Assembly: GCA_041481445.1 (NCBI GenBank)
Contig: JBGPBV010000092.1
Coordinates: 1-26,997 of the forward strand
Length of the DNA stretch: 26,997 nucleotides
Reading direction: 5' to 3'
Source: AA29 sp041481445
Lineage (GTDB): Bacteria > Acidobacteriota > Vicinamibacteria > Fen-336
A program made the position numbers and the translations under genes. Position 1 is the stretch's first letter. Every line of letters begins with the position of its first letter. Under the pieces are notes generated by a model. The model did no database searches. It had not been told where the DNA came from and saw only the letters and a program-made list of their open reading frames with translations. This document shows positions 1-6,820 of the stretch, one piece after another.

Positions 1-192
1 ATCTCGGATCGGCACGCCAGGGGCGCGAGCCGGGTCCATGCCCTCGGTCGGAATGCGGGCGTCACGTTCACCGTGAACGGGATGTTCATGGGGAACAACA
101 CTTCCGAGTGGCGCATCGACGCGTTCTTCTCGGCCGAGTATGCCGATGGCCGGATGTTGCGCGGCACCTTCGACCTGGCCCCGTTCGATTAG
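1..192 (+). CDS. C-terminal fragment of an unidentified protein (5' end outside window)
   Basis: An open frame runs from the first base to a TAG at 190-192, giving the last 63 residues of a protein that begins upstream of the window. Almost every codon ends in G or C, as in the neighbouring genes, which supports real coding. The visible residues include a polar stretch VTFTVNGMFMGNN and end in LAPFD. There is no cysteine pair, membrane helix or recognisable motif. The family is not recognised; an extracellular beta-rich domain is only a guess. It converges on the truncated nitrilase remnant, with 26 bases between the two stop codons and no clear terminator hairpin. Confidence 0.5.
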   Translation: MSDRHARGASRVHALGRNAGVTFTVNGMFMGNNTSEWRIDAFFSAEYADGRMLRGTFDLAPFD

Positions 193-218
193 TCCGCGAC
201 GGGCAAGGACGAGCCGGT

Positions 219-404
219 CTAGACGGGCCGGAAGCGGGCGGCCTTGCCGGGGCCGCGGTAGCCGGGCACGAAGCACTCCGGAAAGCAGACGAGGCCGGCG
301 CCCTCGAGGGACGCGCGCGCGATCGCCTGCTCGGCCAGGGTCACCGACTCCTCGGGACTCGTCGGGAAGCGGATGTTGGCGAGCGCGATCCGGAACGTTG
401 TCAC
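219..404 (-). pseudogene. Truncated carbon-nitrogen hydrolase (nitrilase family), N-terminal remnant
   Basis: This frame encodes only 61 residues but looks like the start of a nitrilase-superfamily amidohydrolase. It opens with FRIALANIRF, followed by a helix rich in Ala and Glu and then GLVCFPECFVPGYRG, where the Glu of the FPE motif is the first member of the Glu-Lys-Cys catalytic triad. A complete enzyme has about 260-300 residues. Here homology stops right after PGYRG and a TAG follows eleven residues later. The downstream sequence on this strand lies opposite another gene and shows no Lys or Cys motif in any frame, so the rest was probably deleted. The start is GTG at 404, 12 nt after the flippase stop, which suggests it was the last gene of the glycan operon. 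The 61-residue product would be inactive. Confidence 0.7.
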
Positions 405-416
405 TGAGCCGGGATT

Positions 417-1913
417 CTAGCCGCGACTCGCGCGCACGGGCCGCGCCAGGTCCGAGAGCCCCGACGTCGTGACCAGGCCCGCGCGGTGCAGCGCGGCCGC
501 GTAGCCGGCCAGCATCACCGCGAACACCGCCGCACGAGGCGCGAGACCGGTGACGGGCAACAGAGCGAGCGGCGCGAAGAGAAGGCCGAGGCCGGCCACG
601 GCCAGGCCCCGGCCCAGGCACAGGGGCGCGTCGCGCTGCACGGCCGCGAACACGACGACGCCGTGAGCGGCGGACGCGGCCGCCATCGCCCAGGCCACGC
701 CCACGCCACCGAACCGGTAGGCCATCGGAAGGCCCAGCCCGACCAGGACGGCGGCCTGGGCCAGCGTTCCCGCCAGGGCCAGCCGCGGCCGGTCGAGGAC
801 GAGCGCCATGAGCCGGCCGACGCTGCACGCCACCTGCGCGAGGAGGGCCACGCTCACGGGCAGGAGCAACGGCACCGCGGGAGAGAAGGCGGGGCCGGCC
901 AGGCGCGGGACGAGGTCGGGACCCGGCAGGGCGGCCGCGAAACAACCGACGACGGCGGCGGCCACCAGGACGTCCAGGAGACGTCCGGCCCACTCCCGCG
1001 CCGCCTCGATGCGGCCCTGCGCGCGGAGCCGCGTGAGCAGGGGCAGGAAGGCCATCAGGAGCATCCAGACGGCCTGGGCGGCGGCGGCCCAGGCCGCGGC
1101 GGCCAGCCCGAAGTACCCCACCGTCGCGTAGTCCGCGCCCGCGGCGCGCATCACCGCCTCGCCGCCGCGGAGGCACAGGGCGAACACGAGGGTGCTCCCG
1201 AAGAACGCGAGGTTGTAGTGCACGTAGGGGGCGACGAACCCCCACTCGAGGCGCACGTCCGCGACGGACACGTGCGGTCGTGCCCAGTGGATGCCCACCG
1301 CGAGCACGCAGGCCTCGGCCAGGGCCAGGCCCAGGCAGGCCCCGCGCAGGCCGAGGACCAGGGTGCCCGCGAGGACGAGGACGAGCGATACCCAGCGCCG
1401 CGCCAGGTCGCCTGCGCCCCAGCGCGCGGCCTGGTTGAGGCCGAGGAAGAACGCGAACGGGACCCGGGCCACGCTGCTCAGCGCGACCACGGCCGCCATC
1501 GACCCCAGGAGCGTCATCGGCAGGTCGGGCAGCCACCAGCGGCCCAGGAGCACGTAGGGCACGGCCGACGCCACGCCCGTGAGCGCGCGCAGCGCGAACA
1601 GGTTGCCGAGCAGGCGGCGCGCCGCGGAGCGCTCCTCGTGGAGGACCATCACCGGCACGAAGCGCCCCATGAGCTGGGCGGAGCCCAGGCCGCTCAGGGC
1701 CGCGAACCAGTAGGCGGCGGCCCCGAGCAGGGCGAAGCGGCCGAAGTCGGTGGGCCCGAGGAGCCGCGGGACCAGGGCCGCGAACAGGAGGGCGCGCAGG
1801 ACGTCCACGCCGCGCTGGGCGGCCAGGAGCGCGGCGTGGCGCACGGCATCGTGCGCGTGCGAGTCCCCCGCGCCGGCGTCGTCCACGGCGAGGCGATCGG
1901 CGCCACCCGTCAC
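417..1913 (-). CDS. Polysaccharide flippase (Wzx/MATE-like lipopolysaccharide transporter)
   Basis: This is a membrane protein of about 498 residues with roughly twelve or more hydrophobic helices, resembling Wzx/RfbX-type exporters that flip lipid-linked glycans across the inner membrane. The start of the first helix pair, with LRALLFAALVPRLLGPTDFG, is typical of the family, in which a conserved LGPxxFG loop follows helix 1. The frame stays open far upstream, but those residues run through the methyltransferase gene in another frame. The likely start is the GTG at 1913-1911, which forms a GTGA overlap with the TGA of the methyltransferase (1912-1910). No strong Shine-Dalgarno is visible, consistent with translational coupling. 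The protein would export the glycan built by the upstream transferases. A MurJ-like or O-antigen specificity cannot be decided by eye. Confidence 0.85.
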   Translation of the reverse strand: MTGGADRLAVDDAGAGDSHAHDAVRHAALLAAQRGVDVLRALLFAALVPRLLGPTDFGRFALLGAAAYWFAALSGLGSAQLMGRFVPVMVLHEERSAARRLLGNLFALRALTGVASAVPYVLLGRWWLPDLPMTLLGSMAAVVALSSVARVPFAFFLGLNQAARWGAGDLARRWVSLVLVLAGTLVLGLRGACLGLALAEACVLAVGIHWARPHVSVADVRLEWGFVAPYVHYNLAFFGSTLVFALCLRGGEAVMRAAGADYATVGYFGLAAAAWAAAAQAVWMLLMAFLPLLTRLRAQGRIEAAREWAGRLLDVLVAAAVVGCFAAALPGPDLVPRLAGPAFSPAVPLLLPVSVALLAQVACSVGRLMALVLDRPRLALAGTLAQAAVLVGLGLPMAYRFGGVGVAWAMAAASAAHGVVVFAAVQRDAPLCLGRGLAVAGLGLLFAPLALLPVTGLAPRAAVFAVMLAGYAAALHRAGLVTTSGLSDLARPVRASRG

Positions 1914-2551
1914 GAAGGGGCGCCGGGACGCTTTCGGAGGAGGAACTGACGGCTCCGGATCTCCACGAGGTCCCACTCTGCGGTCGCCGCGGCCTCGTCC
2001 ACCGCCTTCTTCACGCCGCCCTCCCACCAGCCACCGTCCCCGTAGTCGTCTCCAGCCATGAGCCCTCCGGTCTTCAGGACGCGCCGGAAGAGCTCGAGGT
2101 CCCGCCGGACGTGCTCGTATTGATGGTTGCCGTCGACGTAGATCCAGTCGAAGTATCCGTCGTCGAACGTCGCACAGGCCTCGGCCGACGGGCGCCGGCA
2201 CAGGCTCACGCGTCCCGCCTCCACGTCGCGGCGGAACCGCCGCTCCACCGCCTCGAAACGTCCGTCCATGTGCGCCTGGTCGACCCCGAGCCGGCCGCCG
2301 TACAAGGACCGCGAGTACCGCTCGCCCCCTTCGTATTTCCAGGGATCGATCAGGTGGAGCCGCCGGGGCTTGACCAGGCGCAGGATGCGGCGCGAGAAGT
2401 CGCCCTCGTGCACGCCGATCTCGGCCCCTACCGACTGCTCGGGCAGGCGGAGCAGGAGGAAGTCGCGCTCCATGGACCCCGCCGGGAGCCAGGCCAGGAG
2501 GTGGTCCCGCGCGGGGATCGGAAGCAGCCTGAGCAGACGCTTCCCCGTCAT
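1910..2551 (-). CDS. Class I SAM-dependent methyltransferase (Methyltransf_24-like)
   Basis: A 213-residue cytoplasmic enzyme that probably methylates a sugar or glycan terminus. It shows a Rossmann-type SAM site: SVGAEIGVHEGDFS (motif I, with the acidic GVHEG loop), LHLIDPWKYEG, then FDWIYVDGNHQYEHVRRDL and LKTGGLMAGDDYGDG. The combination of IDPW, YVDGNHxY and GGxxxGDDY is characteristic of the Methyltransf_24 group, often found in surface-polysaccharide clusters. The ATG at 2551-2549 overlaps the TGA of the sulfotransferase (ATGA), and its own TGA overlaps the flippase GTG, so the three genes are translationally chained. The substrate is not predictable from sequence. A longer in-frame extension upstream lies inside the sulfotransferase gene and is a shadow frame. 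Confidence 0.85.
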   Translation of the reverse strand: MTGKRLLRLLPIPARDHLLAWLPAGSMERDFLLLRLPEQSVGAEIGVHEGDFSRRILRLVKPRRLHLIDPWKYEGGERYSRSLYGGRLGVDQAHMDGRFEAVERRFRRDVEAGRVSLCRRPSAEACATFDDGYFDWIYVDGNHQYEHVRRDLELFRRVLKTGGLMAGDDYGDGGWWEGGVKKAVDEAAATAEWDLVEIRSRQFLLRKRPGAPS

Positions 2552-3381
2552 CTCCCCCGCGCCGGCCAGGCGGCGCCGGTGAGGCGCTCGAACCTCTCGG
2601 CGTCGGACCCGAGCGCATCCTCGAGCCGGCGCCGCAGGTCGGGCTCCAGGGCCGGGGTCTCGACCCGCGAGGAAAACGGATAGGACAGCATCCGCCAGGC
2701 GGACCGGCGGACGGCCGGGCGCAGGCGCCGGGCGAAGGCGGTTTCTGTCATCCAGGCCAGCTTCGCGCCCGCCGGCCGCAGGCGCCGCTTGTCCCGCGAG
2801 CGATGCTTGAGGAGGGCGAAGCGGGGATCGTGGACGCGGTCGCCGACGCCGAGGAACCGATAGGCGCGGCGGATCGTCTCGCGCCGGCGCGCGCGCAGGT
2901 CCTCCGCGGTCAGGACCAGGATCCTCTCGCGCGGGTAGAACTCGAGGTACTGCTCGAGCTGCAGGCCGTAACGGCTGGTGTCCAGGTACGGGTTCTTCTC
3001 CAGGTCGGCCAGCGCCTCCGGGAGGCTCCTCTGCTCGCGTCCGGCCGCGTACTCGTGGACGTAGTGCGAGACGATGCGCTCGATGGGGTCGCGCACGATG
3101 TAGATGAGACGGGCCCCCGGCACCACCGAATGCATCCGGGCCGGCACGCCCGCGTACTCGGGGAAGCGCGAGTAGCTCGTCGAGGACTCCCCGTGCAGGG
3201 CGGCCCCCCCCGCGAACTGCCCCTCGTACCAGGCCAGGCCCCGGGACCAGTTCCGCTCCGCGACGAAGAAATGCAGCTCCTTCTCCGGCGCCATCGCGAT
3301 ATCGGGGTGCAGGTCCAGGTAGTAGTGGAGGCTGGTGGTGGCGCACTTCATGGCCCCGATGACGATCACGCCGGGGAGCAC
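2548..3381 (-). CDS. PAPS-dependent sulfotransferase, heparan-sulfotransferase-like
   Basis: A 277-residue enzyme that transfers sulfate from PAPS to a sugar hydroxyl or amine. The 5'-phosphosulfate loop GAMKCATTSLHYYL is at residues 9-22, with Lys12 expected to be catalytic. It is followed by HPDIAMAPEKELHFF, as in NDST/heparan sulfotransferases. The 3'-phosphate loop IVRDPIERIVSHY lies at 95-107, with Arg97 and Ser105 the expected PAPS contacts. The start chosen is GTG at 3381, two nt after the stop of the upstream glycosyltransferase; it begins VLPGVIVIGAMKC, where the family normally begins. Its TGA overlaps the methyltransferase ATG. Its place between glycosyltransferases and a flippase implies a sulfated surface polysaccharide or glycolipid. 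A supply of PAPS (CysC/CysN/CysD) is not encoded in the window. Confidence 0.9.
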   Translation of the reverse strand: MLPGVIVIGAMKCATTSLHYYLDLHPDIAMAPEKELHFFVAERNWSRGLAWYEGQFAGGAALHGESSTSYSRFPEYAGVPARMHSVVPGARLIYIVRDPIERIVSHYVHEYAAGREQRSLPEALADLEKNPYLDTSRYGLQLEQYLEFYPRERILVLTAEDLRARRRETIRRAYRFLGVGDRVHDPRFALLKHRSRDKRRLRPAGAKLAWMTETAFARRLRPAVRRSAWRMLSYPFSSRVETPALEPDLRRRLEDALGSDAERFERLTGAAWPARGR

Positions 3382-3383
3382 GG

Positions 3384-4334
3384 CTACTGCGCCTGGCCGG
3401 GCTGAGAGTCCAGGACCGCCCGCCCCGCTCCGCGCCGCATCCAGCCCGCGAGGTAGCAGGTCCCGAGCACGGCCATCCAGGGCAGGGCCAGCGGCAGCCA
3501 GAAGAGGGCCAGGGGCTGCGCCCGCGCGACCTGCCCCAGCCGGCCCATCAGCTTCCGGAGCCGGCCGTCTCCGTTGCGGTCGGGCGCCACCGTCACGAGG
3601 AACGGGCTCCCGGACGCTTCGCGCGTGAGGCGGGCGATGCTCGCCGCGTCCTCCCCCAGGGTCAGGTAGCGGCGGAGGATCGTCCGCGGCGCGAGCACCA
3701 GGTGCCGGGCCCGCGCGAGCGGCTGCCGCCAGATCGTCACCCCGCGGCGGGCGAGGGCGAGGCTGTGCAGGATGTTCTGGCCGCGATAGAGCGCCGCCGG
3801 ATCCGGGATGGGGCAGGCCTCCACGACGCGGCGCCGCATGGCCACGTTGTTCGCCCAGTAGACGGGCGAGACGGCCGGCGCGCGCTCTCCGGTGAACCTC
3901 GGGAAGATGAACGTGAGCGCGAAGGCGAGGCTGTAGGGCCCTCCGATGGGCGTGCTGGTCTCGCCGCCGACCACCTCGACCTCGGGGCGGCCGGCGAAGG
4001 GCGCGAGCAGGGCCTCGAGCCAGCCCGGCTCGTAGCGCACGTCGGCGTCGCACAGGATGACGACCTCGGACTGCGCGGCGGTGACTCCGGCCGCCTTGAG
4101 ACCGACGTACAGCGTGGCGGGAGCGGCGGCCACCACGGTCAGCCACGGGTAGTCGCGGCCGAGCTCGTCCGCGACGTCCTTCGGGACCTGGCCGGCGTCG
4201 ACGAGGAACACGCCCTCCGCCCGCCCCAGCGCCGGGTGCTGGCCGGCCAGGCTGTCGAGGCAGGCCCGCAGGTCGTCGAGGGCGGCGAGCTCCAGGTTGT
4301 CCGTCTCGACGACGATGGAGAAGGTCGGCGTCAA
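3384..4334 (-). CDS. Family 2 glycosyltransferase
   Basis: A 316-residue GT2 (GT-A fold) enzyme. The N terminus LTPTFSIVVETDN is the nucleotide-binding first strand, although the usual PTYN is replaced by ETDN. The metal-binding DxD motif is seen as ILCDADVRYEPGW, and an acceptor-site region SPVYWANNVAMRR follows. The C-terminal 40 residues contain a hydrophobic segment, LALFWLPLALPWMAVLG, that probably anchors it to the inner membrane. No ATG exists near the start. The best start is TTG at 4334, two nt after the upstream stop, the same spacing as the next junction. The frame continues upstream only as a shadow of the preceding gene. It belongs to the glycan operon, but its donor and acceptor sugars are unknown. 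Confidence 0.85.
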   Translation of the reverse strand: MTPTFSIVVETDNLELAALDDLRACLDSLAGQHPALGRAEGVFLVDAGQVPKDVADELGRDYPWLTVVAAAPATLYVGLKAAGVTAAQSEVVILCDADVRYEPGWLEALLAPFAGRPEVEVVGGETSTPIGGPYSLAFALTFIFPRFTGERAPAVSPVYWANNVAMRRRVVEACPIPDPAALYRGQNILHSLALARRGVTIWRQPLARARHLVLAPRTILRRYLTLGEDAASIARLTREASGSPFLVTVAPDRNGDGRLRKLMGRLGQVARAQPLALFWLPLALPWMAVLGTCYLAGWMRRGAGRAVLDSQPGQAQ

Positions 4335-4336
4335 CC

Positions 4337-5284
4337 CTACGCCGCTCGCCGCCAGAGGCCGGAAGGGAAGGCGGCGCCGGGGCGGAGCCCCGCGCTCGCT
4401 CCCCCGAGCCACCACGCGAGCGCGCCCACGCCGAGGGTGGCCAGGAGCGCGGCCGACCGCAGCCGCGAATGACCGCCGAGGGCCGCCGTCCGCCGGAAGA
4501 CGTCCAGGCGCTCGGCGAGGCCCAGCGGCCGCGAGCGCAGGATGTGGTTGTTGCGCCGGCGGTGGCGCCCGTACAGGAAGACCTTCTTGTAGTAGACGCG
4601 GAGACGGTCGATCTCGAGGTGGGTCACCACGACGCTGGGCGCGTAGGCCACGGCCGCGCACGAGAGCTCTTGCGCGACCTTCCTCACGAACAGCGTGTCG
4701 GCCCCGCGCGGCCTCTCGAGGAAGGGGCCGAGCGTCTCGAAGAGGCGCTTCCTCACGGCCATGTTGTTGCAGTAGCCGTAGTAGAGCTCCTCGTCGCCGC
4801 CGCCCAGGACGAACTCGGCCTTGACGTTCTCGTAGTCGAAGACCGCCCCCAGGAGGCGCGAGCCGCCCGCCGGAGCGCGCGGCCCGCACAGGACGCCCAG
4901 GCCCGGCTCCGACATCGCGCGCGCGATCTCCCGGATCCACGACCGGTCGGCCACGCAGTCCGGATCCGTGAACGCGATCACCTCGCCGCGCGCCCTCCGG
5001 ATGCCGCAATTCCGCGCGGCATAGACCCCCGGCGTGGGCTCCTCCAGGACGGTCACGCCCGGATGGCGCCGGGCCAGGGCCGGCGACCCGTCGGTCGATC
5101 CGTTGTCGACCACGATCACCTCGTAGTCGCGGGCAGGGTGGTCCTGCGCGGCGAGCGCATCCAGGCAGGCGTCGAGGTGACGGGAGGCGTCGTACGTCGG
5201 GATGACCACGGAGATGAACACGCTGGCCCCTCGCAAGTGGCTCGTCCCGCGCGTGGAGTCTACCGCGGGCGACGGGATGGACAT
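4337..5284 (-). CDS. Family 2 glycosyltransferase, first gene of the glycan operon
   Basis: A 315-residue GT2 enzyme with a classic N-terminal domain: ISVVIPTYDASRHLDACLDA near residues 24-43, VIVVDNGSTDGS near 57-67, and the DxD motif as FTDPDCVAD with Asp107 and Asp109. A hydrophobic tail near 280-300 (LLATLGVGALAWWLGG) suggests membrane association. Two starts are possible. ATG at 5284 has a GGAGG box four nt upstream. GTG at 5221 has a GAGGGG box about six nt upstream and begins right at the conserved VFISVVIPTYD. The ATG is used here, adding 21 unconserved residues. A TAGACT hexamer at 5257-5262 (minus strand) could be a -10 box favouring the GTG, but no good -35 accompanies it. The gene is divergent from the GT39-like gene. 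Confidence 0.88.
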   Translation of the reverse strand: MSIPSPAVDSTRGTSHLRGASVFISVVIPTYDASRHLDACLDALAAQDHPARDYEVIVVDNGSTDGSPALARRHPGVTVLEEPTPGVYAARNCGIRRARGEVIAFTDPDCVADRSWIREIARAMSEPGLGVLCGPRAPAGGSRLLGAVFDYENVKAEFVLGGGDEELYYGYCNNMAVRKRLFETLGPFLERPRGADTLFVRKVAQELSCAAVAYAPSVVVTHLEIDRLRVYYKKVFLYGRHRRRNNHILRSRPLGLAERLDVFRRTAALGGHSRLRSAALLATLGVGALAWWLGGASAGLRPGAAFPSGLWRRAA

Positions 5285-5316
5285 AACGCCTCCGATGGGG
5301 CCAAGCTTCCGCCCTC

Positions 5317-6807
5317 GTGCTGGCCCGCGATCCGCGCCGCGCCCTCCCGGCCCTGGCCGCCCTGGCCGGAGCGCTCCTCCTCGGCTACGGCCTCCTCACA
5401 CGGCACGGGCCCGCGCTCGCCGACGAGTACGTCTACCTGGCGGGAGCGAAGCACCTCGCGCGCACGGGAAGCCTCGACGCACGGTTCTACGACGCGCAGG
5501 CGGTCCTCCTCGGCGGGATCCCCCAGCAGGACGTCCACGACCCCGGATACGTCCTCCTGCTCGGGGCGCTGACCGCGGTCGTGCGCGGCGGGTACTGGAC
5601 GGCGGTCGCGCTCAACGTCGTGGCCTACCTGGCGGGCGCGTGGCTCGTCCACCGGCTGGCCCGGGAGCTCGCCTTCGGAGAGCGGACGGCGTGGGTGGCG
5701 GCCGCGCTCTACCTCGTGCTTCCCGCCTACCTGCCGTTCGTGTTCTGGGTCCTGCCCGAGGTCATCCTGGGGACGTTGCTCCTGGCCGGCCTCGTCCTGG
5801 CCCTCCGCGGCGGCGATCGGGCGTGGGGCGCGGTCCTGGCCGCTCTCGCCGTGGGCCTCGGCCTGCTCGTCCGCGAGTCGATGGCGTTCGGCCTGCCGGC
5901 GGTGGTCGCGGTCCTGTGGCGCCGGGGACGCCTGCGCGCGTTCGCGGCCACCCTCGTGGTGTTCGTCGCTCTCGTCCAGCTCCCGCTCTCGCGCCACCGC
6001 GCCCCCGGCGGAGTCAACTTCTGGGATGCGCCTACCGACGGCCCCCGGCGCGGCGGGTTCGCGGTGGTGCACGCCGCGCGGCGCGGCGACCTGCCCGCGA
6101 TGCTCGGATACGCCTGGGCGCGCGTCCGCGGCAACGCGCGCCTGCTCGGCCACACCGGCGCCAGCGAGCTGGCGATCCTGGCCCTGTTCGTCCTGATCCC
6201 GGCCTGGGCGCTGCTCGGGCGGCGCTCCGGCGGCCTTCTCGCGCGCCGGTGTCTGCTGGGGCTGATCGCGGGATGGGCCGGGCTCCTCGCCAGCCTGGTC
6301 GTCCTCTTCGTCGTGGGGAGGTGGAGCGGCTTGCGCTATCTCGCCTTCTTCATGCCTCCGCTCCTGCCCTGGGCCGCGCGCACGGTCGACGAGCCCCGCG
6401 CCGCCCGGGCGCGCTGGGCCGTGCCCGCGGCGCTGGCGGCGGCCTGCCTCACCCTCGATGCGCAGGTGCTCCGGGTCCACAACGCGTACAAGGCCTCGCG
6501 GCAGACCCGCCAGGAAGGGATCTCGAGCTACCTCGAGCGCGCGATCGGGACGCGGCCGATCACCCGCGTGGCCGTGCCCAACGGCTGGCGCTTCGGCCTC
6601 GAGCACTATCCGGTGGAGGTCATCTCCAGCCTGCCCCAGACGAGCCGCGAGCTGCGCTTGCTCGAGCGCGCCGTGTGGTTCGACTACCTGGTGCTGGCCG
6701 CGGATTCGCCCCTTGCCGGCGAGTGGGACGCCCGCCCCGGTCGCTACCTTCGCGTGAACCTGGGCGACCCCACCGCGCAGCTCAACGTCTACCGGCGGCT
6801 GCGATGA
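5317..6807 (+). CDS. GT39/ArnT-like polytopic membrane glycosyltransferase
   Basis: A 496-residue integral membrane protein with about ten to twelve hydrophobic helices and a shorter soluble C-terminal part (around 390-496). The first periplasmic loop contains ALADEYVYLAGAKHLARTG near residues 34-52. An acidic DE pair at this place is the catalytic signature of GT39/PMT and ArnT-type enzymes, which use polyprenyl-phosphate sugars on the outer face of the membrane. A second loop holds PQQDVHDPGYVLL. It starts at GTG 5317, only 32 nt from the ATG of the divergent GT2 gene, and no Shine-Dalgarno is visible, so start confidence is moderate. It probably adds a sugar to the glycan or lipid made by the divergent operon. 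It ends 13 nt before the convergent M14 gene. Confidence 0.82.
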   Translation: MLARDPRRALPALAALAGALLLGYGLLTRHGPALADEYVYLAGAKHLARTGSLDARFYDAQAVLLGGIPQQDVHDPGYVLLLGALTAVVRGGYWTAVALNVVAYLAGAWLVHRLARELAFGERTAWVAAALYLVLPAYLPFVFWVLPEVILGTLLLAGLVLALRGGDRAWGAVLAALAVGLGLLVRESMAFGLPAVVAVLWRRGRLRAFAATLVVFVALVQLPLSRHRAPGGVNFWDAPTDGPRRGGFAVVHAARRGDLPAMLGYAWARVRGNARLLGHTGASELAILALFVLIPAWALLGRRSGGLLARRCLLGLIAGWAGLLASLVVLFVVGRWSGLRYLAFFMPPLLPWAARTVDEPRAARARWAVPAALAAACLTLDAQVLRVHNAYKASRQTRQEGISSYLERAIGTRPITRVAVPNGWRFGLEHYPVEVISSLPQTSRELRLLERAVWFDYLVLAADSPLAGEWDARPGRYLRVNLGDPTAQLNVYRRLR

Positions 6808-6820
6808 GACGGGGCGGGGT

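Noticed and set aside
1914..2618. N-terminal extension of the flippase frame to 2618
   Set aside because: It runs through the whole methyltransferase gene in another frame and is Arg/Pro/Gly-rich. The GTG at 1913 overlapping the methyltransferase stop is a better start.
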